From the NCBI GenBank assembly GCA_024231975.1, contig JAAEQB010000078.1:62001-126000 (forward strand): 64,000 nucleotides of DNA, given 5' to 3'. How positions within the stretch are numbered: position 1 is the first letter of the stretch; every line of letters begins with the position of its first letter. The position numbers were made by a program, and so were the translations under genes. Below the pieces are notes generated by a model. That model was not told where the DNA came from, ran no database searches, and saw only the letters and a list, made by a program, of their open reading frames with translations. The DNA comes from Allobosea sp. GTDB taxonomy: Bacteria; Pseudomonadota; Alphaproteobacteria; Rhizobiales; Beijerinckiaceae. Below are positions 43,671-52,594 of this stretch, piece after piece.

Positions 43671-44522
43671 TCAGCCTCGAAGCGTGATCCGATTGCCCCA
43701 AGGATCGACCGCAGACGCTGCATCGCCGCCCGCAGCCGCCATGTGCCGGCTCAGCGCCGCGCGAGCCTCTTCATCGCGCGCAACCAGCTCGAAGCTCGCC
43801 AGGCCCGCCTCGTTGTCCCGGCGAGGGCCGGCGCCGTGGCTGTGCCAGGTATTGGCGGCGATGTGGTGGTGATAGCCGCCCGTCGCCATGAAGCTCGCGC
43901 CAGGATAGTGCACCATCACCTCGAAGCCGAGCGCATCGCGATAGAAGCCCTCGGCCTGCGCGACATCGCCGACGCGCAGATGGATATGGCCCATCACCGT
44001 GCCCTCCGGCATGCCGGCATAGGCGCGGGGCTCGGCGTCACGCAGCAGCGCGTCGAGATCCAGCCGCTCGGTCGCCATGGCGATGCGGCCGCCGTCGAGC
44101 CGCGGCCATTCCGGGCGGCTGCGATCACGATAGATCTCGATGCCGTTGCCCTCGGGATCGGAGAGGTAGAGCGCCTCGCTGACGAGATGGTTCGAGGCGC
44201 CTTCCAGCCCGATCCGCGTCTCGGCGGCGTGTCGCAGCCAGTTGCCGAGATCGCGGCGCGAGGGCAGCAGGATCGCCATATGGAACAGGCCTGCGGCGGA
44301 GGACGGATGCTGCGCACCGGCTTCCAGCTTCACCAGCGGCTCGCCGCCGGCGCCGAGCACGGCATGGTCGGCATCCTGCTCGATGACCGAAAGCCCGATC
44401 CCGTCGCGATAGAAGGCCGTCAGCCCGGAAAGATCGCTCACGCGCAAGGAGACCGCGCCGATATGGACGGGAGCGTCGAGCGCTTCATTGCGATTGGCCA
44501 AGGTCTCTGTGGCTGCGGGCAT
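43671..44522 (-). CDS. Two-domain VOC (glyoxalase/extradiol dioxygenase-like) protein
   Basis: A 283-residue protein made of two vicinal-oxygen-chelate domains (about 18-130 and 155-280). Metal-ligand candidates are HIGAVSLRV, EIYRDR, HIHLRV and the GGYHHHI segment, matching CatE-like catechol 2,3-dioxygenase or glyoxalase proteins. The substrate cannot be assigned. An upstream perfect palindrome at 44616 may control it. Confidence 0.87.
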   Translation of the reverse strand: MPAATETLANRNEALDAPVHIGAVSLRVSDLSGLTAFYRDGIGLSVIEQDADHAVLGAGGEPLVKLEAGAQHPSSAAGLFHMAILLPSRRDLGNWLRHAAETRIGLEGASNHLVSEALYLSDPEGNGIEIYRDRSRPEWPRLDGGRIAMATERLDLDALLRDAEPRAYAGMPEGTVMGHIHLRVGDVAQAEGFYRDALGFEVMVHYPGASFMATGGYHHHIAANTWHSHGAGPRRDNEAGLASFELVARDEEARAALSRHMAAAGGDAASAVDPWGNRITLRG

Positions 44523-44615
44523 GGGGTTGCTCCAAACTTGCGGGCGACAACGCCGCTCCCAAGCAAGATGGGGCTTTCAACCGCGCTTGTCGCCCCTGGG
44601 CAGGGCAAGCCTGAG

Positions 44616-44631
44616 ATTGCGCATGCGCAAT
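44616..44631. promoter_or_regulatory. Perfect 16-base palindrome upstream of the VOC gene
   Basis: attgcgcatgcgcaat is a perfect palindrome in the AT-rich gap between the small gene ending at 44680 and the VOC gene starting at 44522 on the - strand. It is a candidate dimeric-regulator operator. The rest of this 157-base gap holds no gene. Confidence 0.45.
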
Positions 44632-44679
44632 GAAAAATCATTCGATTGCGATATAAAACGGCTTCTGCGAGCTGGCATG

Positions 44680-44955
44680 TCAGCGCTGCTGCCTGAGTGC
44701 ACCAACGAATTCCGCCACCGGATGGATGCTCGGGGTCTCGGCTGCCAGGGCATCGAGCGCCGTAGCGATGTCCATGCACTCCGCCGGCGCGAGCGCGCGC
44801 AAATTCGACGACACCTTGTTGTAGGAGGCCGTTCCACGGCTGGCGATCGAGCGATCGACCACGAAGGTCTCGACCATTCCGTCCAGGCGCTCGACGAAGA
44901 GGGCGAGCGAGCCACCATCGGCCGCCGCAGCGCTGTCCGTCACCGCCTTGAACAT
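44680..44955 (-). CDS. Small uncharacterised protein downstream of engB
   Basis: A 91-residue soluble protein I do not recognise. It has a balanced composition (beta-like LALFVERLDGMVETFVVDRSI, then helical ALDALAAETPSIHP). A strong ggaggg ribosome-binding site lies five bases before the ATG, and it begins 25 bases after the end of engB on the same strand. These support a real gene over a random frame. Confidence 0.6.
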   Translation of the reverse strand: MFKAVTDSAAAADGGSLALFVERLDGMVETFVVDRSIASRGTASYNKVSSNLRALAPAECMDIATALDALAAETPSIHPVAEFVGALRQQR

Positions 44956-44980
44956 GACGCCCTCCAGGACTCGCAGCGCG

Positions 44981-45646
44981 TTATGCCCGCTCCGCCAGCG
45001 CCCGCGCGATCGCCGCCCGGAATTCGGGGATGCCGAGTCCCTTCTCGCTGGAGGTCAGCAGCACCTCGGGGAAGGCAGCGGGCCGGCGCTTGATCTTCGC
45101 GGCGGTCGCCTCGATCACCGCCTCCTGCTCGGACTTCTTGAGCGCATCGCCCTTGGTCAGGATCACCTGATAGGAGACGGCGGCCTTGTCGAGCGTTTCC
45201 AGCACGTCCCCGTCGACATCCTTGATGCCGTGGCGGGCGTCGATCAGCACGTAGACGCGCATCAGATTGGCGCGGCCGCGCAGATAATCGTGGATCAGCT
45301 TCGTCCAGGCCGCGACCTTCTCCTTGCCGACGGCGGCATAGCCATAGCCGGGCATGTCGACGATGGTCAGGCGCTCGTCATGCCCGACCTGGCGAAAGAA
45401 GTTGAGCTGCTGGGTGCGGCCCGGCGTGTGCGAGGTGCGCGCCAGGGCGTTGCGGCGGGTCAGCGCGTTGATCAGGCTCGACTTGCCGACATTGGAGCGG
45501 CCGGCGAAGGCGATCTCCTGGCCGACCATGGGCGGCAGGTCGTCGATGCGGGTCGAGGCCCAGACGAAATCCCATGGCCCCTCGAAGAGTTTTCGGGCGG
45601 ATTCGAGTTCGTCGTCGCTGAAGGGCGTGGTCTGGTCAGATGTCAT
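44981..45646 (-). CDS. engB: Ribosome biogenesis GTPase EngB (YihA/YsxC)
   Basis: An essential GTPase (221 residues) acting in large ribosomal subunit assembly. G1 GRSNVGKSS, G2 TPGRTQ, G3 DMPGYGYA and G4 TKGD are all visible in order. The position in the rpmH-rnpA-yidC neighbourhood is the usual alphaproteobacterial one, with one acetyltransferase gene between. Confidence 0.95.
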   Translation of the reverse strand: MTSDQTTPFSDDELESARKLFEGPWDFVWASTRIDDLPPMVGQEIAFAGRSNVGKSSLINALTRRNALARTSHTPGRTQQLNFFRQVGHDERLTIVDMPGYGYAAVGKEKVAAWTKLIHDYLRGRANLMRVYVLIDARHGIKDVDGDVLETLDKAAVSYQVILTKGDALKKSEQEAVIEATAAKIKRRPAAFPEVLLTSSEKGLGIPEFRAAIARALAERA

Positions 45647-45655
45647 CGCCCCTGC

Positions 45656-46288
45656 CTACACGGCGGCGCGCAGCGCGTCGATGTCCGCGCCGGCGATCAG
45701 CGGCAGGTTGCGGGCGATCTTTTCGGGATCCCAGTCCCACCAGCGGATTTCGAGCAGGGCCGTGATCACCTCCGGCGGGAAGCGCAGCTTCACGACGCGG
45801 CCGGGATTGCCGACGACGATCGCATAGGGCGGCACATCGCGGGAGACCTGGGCTCGGGTACCGATGATCGCGCCGTCGCCGATTCTGACGCCGGGCATGA
45901 TCACCGCCTCGCGGCCGATCCAGACATCGTTGCCGATCACGGTGTCGCCGCGCAGGGGCAGGCCGTCGCGGGTGAAATCTGGCACGTTGTCGAAGCCGAA
46001 CATGCCGAACGGATAGGTCGAGAAGCCACCCATCGGATGGTTCGCGCCATTCATGATGAACTGCGCCGCCTGGGCGATCGCGACGAACTTGCCGATGATC
46101 AGCCGGTCGCCGATGAAGTCGAAATGATAGCGCACGCAGCGGGCGAGGAAATGCTCGGGGCCGCGCGAGTCGTCGTAGTAGCTGTAGTCGCCGACCTCGA
46201 CGAGCGGGTGGTCGACCACCGCCTTGAGGAAGGCCGTGCCCTTCCAGCCGGCGATCGGATGGCGGGTTTTCGGGTCGGGAAGAGGCAT
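45656..46288 (-). CDS. CatB-related O-acetyltransferase (left-handed beta-helix)
   Basis: A 210-residue hexapeptide-repeat acyltransferase of the Vat/CatB xenobiotic acetyltransferase type. The VGDYSYYDDSR region, the catalytic-type His in NGANHPMGGFSTYPF and the hexapeptide run IGNDVWIGREAVIMPGVRIG (about residues 118-137) are clear. This family includes streptogramin and chloramphenicol acetyltransferases, but chromosomal homologues are common and resistance is not implied. It ends nine bases before the engB start on the same strand. Confidence 0.88.
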   Translation of the reverse strand: MPLPDPKTRHPIAGWKGTAFLKAVVDHPLVEVGDYSYYDDSRGPEHFLARCVRYHFDFIGDRLIIGKFVAIAQAAQFIMNGANHPMGGFSTYPFGMFGFDNVPDFTRDGLPLRGDTVIGNDVWIGREAVIMPGVRIGDGAIIGTRAQVSRDVPPYAIVVGNPGRVVKLRFPPEVITALLEIRWWDWDPEKIARNLPLIAGADIDALRAAV

Positions 46289-46346
46289 GGCGCGGCACTA
46301 AGCACATTGCCGGCGCCGGGGACAAGCCGCACAGCGGCGCAAAAGC

Positions 46347-46380
46347 AAAACGCCGGAGCCAAGGAGGCATCCGGCGTTTT
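46347..46380 (-). terminator. Intrinsic terminator after yidC
   Basis: An inverted repeat aaaacgccgga (46347-46357) / tccggcgtttt (46370-46380) with a 12-base loop. On the - strand it is followed by more T residues. It lies 36 bases beyond the yidC stop, so it should end the rpmH-rnpA-yidC transcript. Confidence 0.75.
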
Positions 46381-46415
46381 CCGTCTCGTCGTGGCGGGGG
46401 CTTTCGCCCAGTGCC

Positions 46416-48305
46416 TCACTTCTTGTTGCTGTTCGCGGGCTTCGGCGGCGCGGCGCCGGCGGTCGCAGCAGCCGGCTTCTTGCCGAACAGGCCCTTGAGA
46501 TTGTCCCAGAGCTCGATCTTCACGCCGTGCTTCCTCATGATGAAGCCCTGCTGGAGGACCGAGAGCAGGTTGTTCCAGCTCCAGTAGATCACCAGTCCGG
46601 CCGGGAACGAGCCGAGCAGGAAGGTGAAGAACACCGGCATCCAGGTGAACATCATCTTCTGGACCGGGTCCGGCGGCTCCGGATTCATCTTCATCTGCAC
46701 GAACATCGTGATGCCCATGATGATCGGCCAGATGCCGAGATGCAGCATGGCCGGCGGCGTGAAGGGCAGGAGGCCGAACAGGTTGAAGAGATTGGTCGGG
46801 TCGGGCGCGGCGAGGTCACGGATCCAGCCATAGAACGGCGCGTGCCGCATCTCGATGGTGATGAACAGGATCTTGTAGAGCGCGAAGAAGACCGGGATCT
46901 GCACCAGCACCGGCCAGCAACCGGCGAGCGGGTTGATCTTCTGGGTCTTGTACAGCTCCATCAGCGCCTGCTGCTGCTTCATCTTGTCGTCAGCATAGCG
47001 CTCGCGGATCGCCATCATCTCCGGCTGCACCGCCTTCATCTTCGCCATCGAGGCGTAAGACTTGTTGGCGAGCGGGAAGAACAGGCCCTTCAGCAGGACG
47101 GTCACGACCAGGATGGCGATGCCGAAATTGCCGACATGCTTGTAGACCCAGTCCATCACGTAGAACATCGGCTTCGTGATGAAATAGAACCAGCCCCAGT
47201 CGATCATCAGCTCGAAGCGCTTGATGCCCTGGTTCTTCTCGTAGCCGTCGATCGCCGCGACTTCCTTGGCGCCGGCGAACAGGCGCGAGGAGGCGGTGGC
47301 CGAGGCACCGGGGGCGACATTGACGGCCTCGCCGAGGAAGTCGGCCTGGTAGGTGCGCACCGCGCCGGTCTGGACCGAGGAGTAGCGGCCCTCGTATTTC
47401 TTGCCCTGGTCGGGGATGGCGGCCGCGGCCCAGTACTTGTCGGTGATGCCGACGAAGCCGCCGACCACGTCCTTCCAGGCCTTGCCATGCGTCGCCGAGC
47501 CGAGCGCGGGCTCCTTGTCGATGGCGTCGTAGGTGTATTCCTGCAGGCCCTGGTCGCCGAGCGAACCGATCATGCCCTCGTGCAGCACGTAATAGCCGAG
47601 CGTCTGCGGCTTGCCGACGCGCACGACCTGGCCATAGGGGTAGAGCGAGACGGCGTTCGCGCTCTTGTTCTCGACCTCGTCGCGGATCGAGAACATCGCA
47701 TTGTCGTCGACCGAGATGGTGCGCTTGAACAGCAGGCCCTGGCCGTTGTCCCAGGTCAGCGTCACCGGCTTGGCCGCGGTCAGGACGTCGCTGTCGGCGG
47801 TCCAGACCGTTTTGGCGTCGGGGAGCGCGACATTGGCGCCCGGCCCGGCGACCCAGCCGAAATCGGAGTAATAGGCATTCGGCCCGCCGGCCGGCGAGAA
47901 CAGCACGATGATCGGGCTCTTCGGGTCGACCGTCTCGTGATAGGCCTTGAGCGAGACGTCGTCGACGCGCGCGCCGGTCAGCGAGAGCGAACCGGCGATC
48001 TTGGGCGTGTCGATCCTGAGGCGGGGGCCTGCGGCGAGCGCCGCCTCGCGGGTCGCGGCGACGGGAGCGGCCGTGACCGGTGCCTGGCCGGGCTGTGCCG
48101 GAGCGGCGCCGGGAGCAGGAGCAGTACCGGGGGCGGCCGGCGCGCCGGCAGGCTGCGTCGCCTGCTGGGTCTGCGTCTGCTGATTCTGCTGGGCGATCTG
48201 CTTCTGCTTCTCCGCCTGCGGCAGGCCGTAGAAATATTGCCAGCCGAGCAGCACGACGACCGAGAGCGTGATCGCCAGCAGCAGATTGCGGTTGTCTTCT
48301 TTCAT
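46416..48305 (-). CDS. yidC: Membrane protein insertase YidC
   Basis: A 629-residue insertase that places proteins into the inner membrane, alone or with SecYEG. It begins with MKEDNRNLLLAITLS and a first transmembrane helix, followed by a Gln/Pro/Ala linker, the large periplasmic beta-sandwich (about 100-350), and the conserved five-helix core with MKAVQPEMMAIRERYADDK and INPLAGCWPVLVQIPVF. ATG 48305 is preferred; an adjacent ATG at 48308 is possible and the longer frame to 48386 lies over rnpA. Confidence 0.95.
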   Translation of the reverse strand: MKEDNRNLLLAITLSVVVLLGWQYFYGLPQAEKQKQIAQQNQQTQTQQATQPAGAPAAPGTAPAPGAAPAQPGQAPVTAAPVAATREAALAAGPRLRIDTPKIAGSLSLTGARVDDVSLKAYHETVDPKSPIIVLFSPAGGPNAYYSDFGWVAGPGANVALPDAKTVWTADSDVLTAAKPVTLTWDNGQGLLFKRTISVDDNAMFSIRDEVENKSANAVSLYPYGQVVRVGKPQTLGYYVLHEGMIGSLGDQGLQEYTYDAIDKEPALGSATHGKAWKDVVGGFVGITDKYWAAAAIPDQGKKYEGRYSSVQTGAVRTYQADFLGEAVNVAPGASATASSRLFAGAKEVAAIDGYEKNQGIKRFELMIDWGWFYFITKPMFYVMDWVYKHVGNFGIAILVVTVLLKGLFFPLANKSYASMAKMKAVQPEMMAIRERYADDKMKQQQALMELYKTQKINPLAGCWPVLVQIPVFFALYKILFITIEMRHAPFYGWIRDLAAPDPTNLFNLFGLLPFTPPAMLHLGIWPIIMGITMFVQMKMNPEPPDPVQKMMFTWMPVFFTFLLGSFPAGLVIYWSWNNLLSVLQQGFIMRKHGVKIELWDNLKGLFGKKPAAATAGAAPPKPANSNKK

Positions 48306-48345
48306 CATCCGTCTCGGAGGCAGTCTCGCGGGCCCAGGCGGGCCG

Positions 48346-48777
48346 CTAGGAGGCTTTGCGGGGGGCGGAGCGGCGCTTGCCGCCACTGGCTGGGCGGGCG
48401 CGGTCGAACGCGACCGAAAGGTCGGCGACCATCGCGGTGAAATCGGCCTGGACGGTCTCCGGCCGGGCGACGATCACGAGATCGCAGGGCTTGCCGGTCT
48501 GCTCCGCGAGGGCAAGCGCAGCGGCAGCGCGCAGGCGGCGGCGGATGCGGTTGCGAACCACGGCGTTGCCGGTCTTGCGCGAGGCCGTCAGTCCGAGGCG
48601 CAGATCGTCCTGGCCCGGCTTGTCGAGCACCTGCACAGTGAAGGCGGACGAACGAAAACGGCGGCCGTGCTCGGCCGCCGCGAGAAAGTCCTTGCGTTGC
48701 GTCAGACGGGCGAGGCGCATGGCGATTGGCCAGTCTTCCGGAACGGGCGCGCCCGAAACGCGCGCCTTTGGGCTCAT
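48346..48777 (-). CDS. rnpA: Ribonuclease P protein component
   Basis: The protein subunit of RNase P, which matures tRNA 5' ends. It contains RLTQRKDF, LGLTASRKTGNAVVRNRIRRRLRAA (conserved RNR motif around residues 62-85). The ATG at 48777 overlaps the rpmH stop (TGATG); an internal ATG at 48720 gives the more usual family start. It overlaps none of yidC when the latter starts at 48305. Confidence 0.94.
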   Translation of the reverse strand: MSPKARVSGAPVPEDWPIAMRLARLTQRKDFLAAAEHGRRFRSSAFTVQVLDKPGQDDLRLGLTASRKTGNAVVRNRIRRRLRAAAALALAEQTGKPCDLVIVARPETVQADFTAMVADLSVAFDRARPASGGKRRSAPRKAS

Positions 48778-48911
48778 CAGGCCGACAGGCGCTTGCGGCC
48801 GTGGGCGCGACGAGCGGCGATGACCTTGCGGCCGCCCTTGGTCGCCATGCGGGCGCGGTAGCCGTGACGGCGCTTACGCACCAGCTTGCTGGGTTGATAG
48901 GTTCTCTTCAC
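48777..48911 (-). CDS. rpmH: 50S ribosomal protein L34
   Basis: A 44-residue basic ribosomal protein: KRTYQPSKLVRKRRHGYR and ARRAHGRKRLSA are diagnostic. No ATG is present at the family's start; GTG at 48911 is used, with ggag eight bases upstream. It leads the rpmH-rnpA-yidC operon. Confidence 0.96.
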   Translation of the reverse strand: MKRTYQPSKLVRKRRHGYRARMATKGGRKVIAARRAHGRKRLSA

Positions 48912-49173
48912 GGTCCGTCTCCGGGGCCTTGTTCGGCAGGGCAAGCGCAGCTTTCGCGGGAAAGCCGATGCCTGCCAGGCCTGTCGTGCAAAAAGGGTCC
49001 GCGCCGCCCGGTAGGCAGCGCAGGTCGCGGGCTTATGGCGGATGGGGGACCCCGAGTCAATGCCGAAACGCCTGCGCCGCGCCGTCGCAGCGACGCTTTG
49101 TGCCGCGGACTCGTTTTGTCCCGGACCGGTCCCCGGGGTTGCGCTCGCGCAACAAAGCGACGATATAGCGCCC
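48912..49173. other. Intergenic region between rpmH and ffs
   Basis: The 262 bases must hold the rightward ffs promoter and the leftward rpmH promoter. A lower-GC patch before ffs (about 49150-49168, aacaaagcgacgatatagcg) could be the ffs -10 region. I see no other gene or repeat. Confidence 0.4.
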
Positions 49174-49267
49174 GGGAGGTTGGCGGGGGACGTCTCACTC
49201 GCCAACCCGGTCAGGTCCGGAAGGAAGCAGCCGTAACGAGACCGAACGGGTCTTCGTCCAACCTCCT
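49174..49267 (+). ncRNA. ffs: Signal recognition particle RNA (4.5S type)
   Basis: The invariant SRP domain IV sequence ggtcaggtccggaaggaagc (about 49209-49228) followed by agccgtaacgagac is flanked by complementary ends gggaggttgg (49174) and ccaacctcc (ending about 49266). This is the small bacterial SRP RNA that binds Ffh. It sits in the 480-base gap between rpmH (other strand) and dnaX, the usual alphaproteobacterial position just before dnaX. Confidence 0.95.
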
Positions 49268-49395
49268 ACTTCAGCGCAAGCACTGGCTGCGTTGAGATGC
49301 GCGCGCCGCGCCTGCCTCACATTCCTGACGCGTTCGCGCCCTCCTGATGGCAGAGCGACGTTGACCGGCGCGCCGCGATTGGCGAAAGCAGGGGC

Positions 49396-51249
49396 ATGAC
49401 CGACGAGACCGTCCCCGCCGACGAGCCGGGTTTCCCCGGCATGGCACCGGCGCCTGCCCCGGCCGCTGCGCCCGCCGGCTATCGCGTGCTGGCGCGCAAA
49501 TACCGGCCGGCGCATTTCGGCGACCTGATCGGCCAGGACGCCATGGTCCGGACGCTGACCAACGCCTTTTCGGCCGGCCGCATCCCGCAGGCCTGGATGC
49601 TGACCGGCGTACGCGGCGTCGGCAAGACCACCACGGCGCGCATCCTCGCGCGCGCCCTGAACTACCAGAACGCCGACGGCAGCGGCGCCCCGACCACCGA
49701 CCTCTCGCAATTCGGCGTACACTGCCAGGCGATCGTCGAGGGCCGGCATATCGACGTGATGGAGATCGACGCCGCCTCGAACAACGGCGTCGACAATGTC
49801 CGCCAGATCAACGACGCGGTGCGCTACGCCCCGGTCTCGGCGCGCTACAAGGTCTACATCATCGACGAGGTCCACATGCTCTCGGGAGGCGCCTTCAACG
49901 CCTTCCTGAAGACGCTGGAGGAGCCGCCGCCGCACGCCAAGTTCATCTTCGCCACGACCGAGATCCGGAAGGTGCCGGTGACGGTGCTGTCGCGCTGCCA
50001 GCGCTTCGACCTGCGCCGCGTCGATGCGGCGCTGCTGGTCGGGCATCTCGACAAGATCTGCCGGGCGGAAGGCATCGAAGCCGAGGAGGAGGCGCTTGCC
50101 GCCGTGGCGCGCGCCGCCGAGGGCTCGGTGCGTGATTCGCTCTCTATCCTCGACCAGGCGATCGCCCATGCCGGCGGCCGGATCACGCTGGAGGAGGTCC
50201 GCAGCATGCTCGGCCTCTCCGACCGGGCGCGCGTCATCGACCTGTTCGAACTGGTGATGAAGGGCGACATCGCCGGCGCGCTGGGCGAGCTTCGGGCGCA
50301 ATACGACGCCGGCGCCGATCCGGCGGTGGTGCTCTCCGACCTCGCCGAATTCAGCCATCTCGTCACCCGCCTCAAGCTTGTGCCGGATGCGGCCAAGGAT
50401 AACAGCCTGTCCCAGGCCGAGCGGGTGCGCGGCGCCGATTTCGCCCAGCGCCTGTCGATCCGTGTGCTGGCGCGGGCCTGGCAGATGCTGCTCAAGGCGA
50501 TCGGCGAGGTTCGCCAGGCCGACCGGCCGGTGATGGCGGCCGAAATGGCGCTGGTGCGCCTCGCCCATGCCGCCGACCTGCCGACGCCGGACGAGGCGCT
50601 CAGGATGCTGCGCGACGGCAGCGGTGCCGTTGGCGGCAACGGTTCGCCCGCGCCGCGCCCGCCCTCGGGCGGCGGCGCGACCGCGCTCGCGGCCCGTCCG
50701 GTGCTGGCCAGTGCCAATCCGATGCCGACCGCGGCGCCGGCCGCACAGCCGCGCGCCAGCGCCCTGCCACAACCGCAGAGCTTCGAGGAGGTTGTCGCGC
50801 TCGCCTCGCGCCATCGCGACATCACCATGAAGCTGGCGCTGGAGCGCGATGTCCGGCTGGTGCGCTTCGAGCAGGGGCGGATCGAGTTCGCGCTCGCCGA
50901 GCACGGCAACCGATTGCTCGCCAACGACCTGTCGAAGCGGCTGAAGGAATGGACCGGCCAGACCTGGCTGGTCGCCATCGTCAATGCCGAGGGCACAGCG
51001 ACACTGCGCGAGCAAGCCATGGCGGCGCGCGACAAGCGCGAGACCGATGCCGCCAACCACCCGGCCGTGCGCGCCGTGATGGAACGCTTCCCGGGCGCGC
51101 GCATCGTCGATGTGCGCGATCCGCGCGCCGCCGAAGCCGAGGCGTCCGCCACCGCTACAAGCGGCGACGAGGACCTGCCCGAGTTCGAGCCGCTCTTCGA
51201 CGACAGCGAGCCCGATTTCGACGGCATCGAGTTCTTGACCGACAACTGA
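49396..51249 (+). CDS. dnaX: DNA polymerase III subunits gamma/tau
   Basis: The clamp-loader ATPase (617 residues). Walker A GVRGVGKTTTARI, Walker B IIDEVHMLS and sensor RFDLRR are clear. The zinc-binding cysteines of Escherichia coli DnaX are mostly absent (only one Cys, in GVHCQAI), as is usual in alphaproteobacterial sequences. A Pro/Ala linker precedes the tau C-terminal domain. It follows ffs and precedes ybaB. Confidence 0.95.
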   Translation: MTDETVPADEPGFPGMAPAPAPAAAPAGYRVLARKYRPAHFGDLIGQDAMVRTLTNAFSAGRIPQAWMLTGVRGVGKTTTARILARALNYQNADGSGAPTTDLSQFGVHCQAIVEGRHIDVMEIDAASNNGVDNVRQINDAVRYAPVSARYKVYIIDEVHMLSGGAFNAFLKTLEEPPPHAKFIFATTEIRKVPVTVLSRCQRFDLRRVDAALLVGHLDKICRAEGIEAEEEALAAVARAAEGSVRDSLSILDQAIAHAGGRITLEEVRSMLGLSDRARVIDLFELVMKGDIAGALGELRAQYDAGADPAVVLSDLAEFSHLVTRLKLVPDAAKDNSLSQAERVRGADFAQRLSIRVLARAWQMLLKAIGEVRQADRPVMAAEMALVRLAHAADLPTPDEALRMLRDGSGAVGGNGSPAPRPPSGGGATALAARPVLASANPMPTAAPAAQPRASALPQPQSFEEVVALASRHRDITMKLALERDVRLVRFEQGRIEFALAEHGNRLLANDLSKRLKEWTGQTWLVAIVNAEGTATLREQAMAARDKRETDAANHPAVRAVMERFPGARIVDVRDPRAAEAEASATATSGDEDLPEFEPLFDDSEPDFDGIEFLTDN

Positions 51250-51268
51250 ACGTAAAGGGAGCGCCGCC

Positions 51269-51589
51269 ATGCGCGACATGATGGGCCTGATGAAGCAGGC
51301 ACAGGACATGCAGAAGAAGATGGCCGAGATGCAGGCCCAGCTCGACACCCTCGAATTCGAGGGCTCGGCCGGCGGCGGTCTGGTCAAGGTGGTGATGACC
51401 GCCAAGAACGTGCTGAAGTCGGTGAAGATCGACCCGAGCCTGATGGTTCAGGGCGAGGAGGAGATTCTAGAGGATCTCGTCATCTCCGCCAGCAATGACG
51501 CCCGCAACAAGGCCGAGCGCTCGGTGCAGGAGCGGATGGCCGAGGTTACCCGCGGCCTGCCGATCCCGCCCGGCATGAAGCTGTTCTGA
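51269..51589 (+). CDS. ybaB: Nucleoid-associated protein YbaB/EbfC
   Basis: A 106-residue dimeric DNA-binding protein. The MMGLMKQAQDMQKKMAEMQ helix, the GLVKVVMTAKNVLKSVKIDP sheet, and the C-terminal GLPIPPGMKLF are diagnostic. It follows dnaX by 19 bases and precedes recR, the standard order. Confidence 0.95.
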   Translation: MRDMMGLMKQAQDMQKKMAEMQAQLDTLEFEGSAGGGLVKVVMTAKNVLKSVKIDPSLMVQGEEEILEDLVISASNDARNKAERSVQERMAEVTRGLPIPPGMKLF

Positions 51590-51598
51590 ACTGGGCCA

Positions 51599-51683
51599 GC
51601 GTCATGCCCGGGCTAGACCCGGGCATCTCTTGTAGAAAAGCCCTCTTATCCCGAGATGGTCGGCTCAAGGCCGCCCATGACGC
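51599..51683. repeat. Palindromic repeat between ybaB and recR
   Basis: Outer arms gcgtcatgcccggg and its counterpart cgcccatgacgc, with an inner gggcatctc / gagatggtc pairing. It is the third repeat family, also in cobN at 25289 and upstream of dapD at 52699. It lies between the ybaB stop and recR, so it is within the presumed dnaX-ybaB-recR transcript. Confidence 0.78.
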
Positions 51684-51693
51684 CCCGAGATCC

Positions 51694-52299
51694 ATGTCCC
51701 GCACCATCGCCGGCCCCGAGATCGAGCGCCTGATCCAGCTCCTGGCCAAGCTGCCGGGCCTGGGTCCGCGTTCGGCCCGTCGCGCCGCGCTTCATCTCGT
51801 CAAGAAGCGAGAGCAATTGCTCGGCCCGCTCTCGGAAGCGATGGCGGTGGCGCGCGAGCGGATCGTCGTCTGCTCGACCTGCGGCAATGTCGACACCAGC
51901 GATCCCTGCGGACTCTGCCGCGACCCGCGCCGCGACGACAGCCTGATCGTCGTCGTCGCCGATATCGCCGATCTCTGGGCGCTGGAGCGCTCGGGCGCTG
52001 TCGGCGGGCGCTATCACGTGCTCGGCGGCGTGCTTTCGGCGCTCGATGGCATAAGGCCGGAAAACCTCTCGCTCGACGCTCTGGTGGCGCGCGCCTCGGA
52101 ACCGGCGGTGAAGGAAGTGATCCTCGCGCTCAACGCTACGGTCGAGGGCCAGACGACCGCGCATTTCATCACCGATCTCCTGGCGCATCTTCAGGTCAAG
52201 GTGACCAAGCTCGCCCATGGCGTGCCTGTCGGCGGCGAGCTCGACTATCTCGACGACGGCACGCTGGCGGCAGCGATCCGCCAGCGCACGGGTTTCTGA
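51694..52299 (+). CDS. recR: Recombination protein RecR
   Basis: A 201-residue protein of RecFOR-dependent gap repair. It has the helix-hairpin-helix LAKLPGLGPRSARRAA, the zinc finger CSTCGNVDTSDPCGLC, and the Toprim segment VVVADIADLWALE. ATG 51694 is chosen; the frame opens at 51604 in the repeat and would add 30 residues encoded by it. Confidence 0.96.
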   Translation: MSRTIAGPEIERLIQLLAKLPGLGPRSARRAALHLVKKREQLLGPLSEAMAVARERIVVCSTCGNVDTSDPCGLCRDPRRDDSLIVVVADIADLWALERSGAVGGRYHVLGGVLSALDGIRPENLSLDALVARASEPAVKEVILALNATVEGQTTAHFITDLLAHLQVKVTKLAHGVPVGGELDYLDDGTLAAAIRQRTGF

Positions 52300-52306
52300 T
52301 GTCGTC

Positions 52307-52594
52307 TCAATCGTCCCAAGGCGAAGCGTTCTTGCAGCGATAGCCGACGAAGCATTGCGGCGTATCGCGGGCCGGCACCCAAGCCGGAAAAACAGTTTCG
52401 TCGAACTGGCAAAAGCTGCGGTCGCGTACGAAGCGGTCATAGGTGTAGCCGCCGGTGCCGAGCACGATCGCGCCATTGGCGATGACGCTCTGGCGGTTGG
52501 CCTCGCAGCTGCGCGCCGGCGATTGCGGCCGCCCCTGCGCCTGCGCCGCGCCTACGAAACCGAGGACGAGAAGAGCGATCAGTATCCGGGTCAT
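52307..52594 (-). CDS. Small secreted protein of unknown function
   Basis: A 95-residue protein with a clean signal peptide (TRILIALLVLGFVGAAQA). The mature part has four cysteines (in SCEAN, FCQFD, QCFVG and YRCKN), which could form two disulfide bonds. ggagg lies about seven bases before the ATG at 52594. It is convergent with recR. The family is not recognised. Confidence 0.7.
   Translation of the reverse strand: MTRILIALLVLGFVGAAQAQGRPQSPARSCEANRQSVIANGAIVLGTGGYTYDRFVRDRSFCQFDETVFPAWVPARDTPQCFVGYRCKNASPWDD

Noticed and set aside
45656..46288. Chromosomal antibiotic-resistance gene (Vat/CatB)
   Set aside because: The family match is to the fold; nothing in the sequence or context (no mobile element) supports a resistance role.
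51604..51693. Earlier RecR start within the palindromic repeat
   Set aside because: The extra 30 residues are repeat-encoded; RecR proteins begin close to the ATG at 51694.
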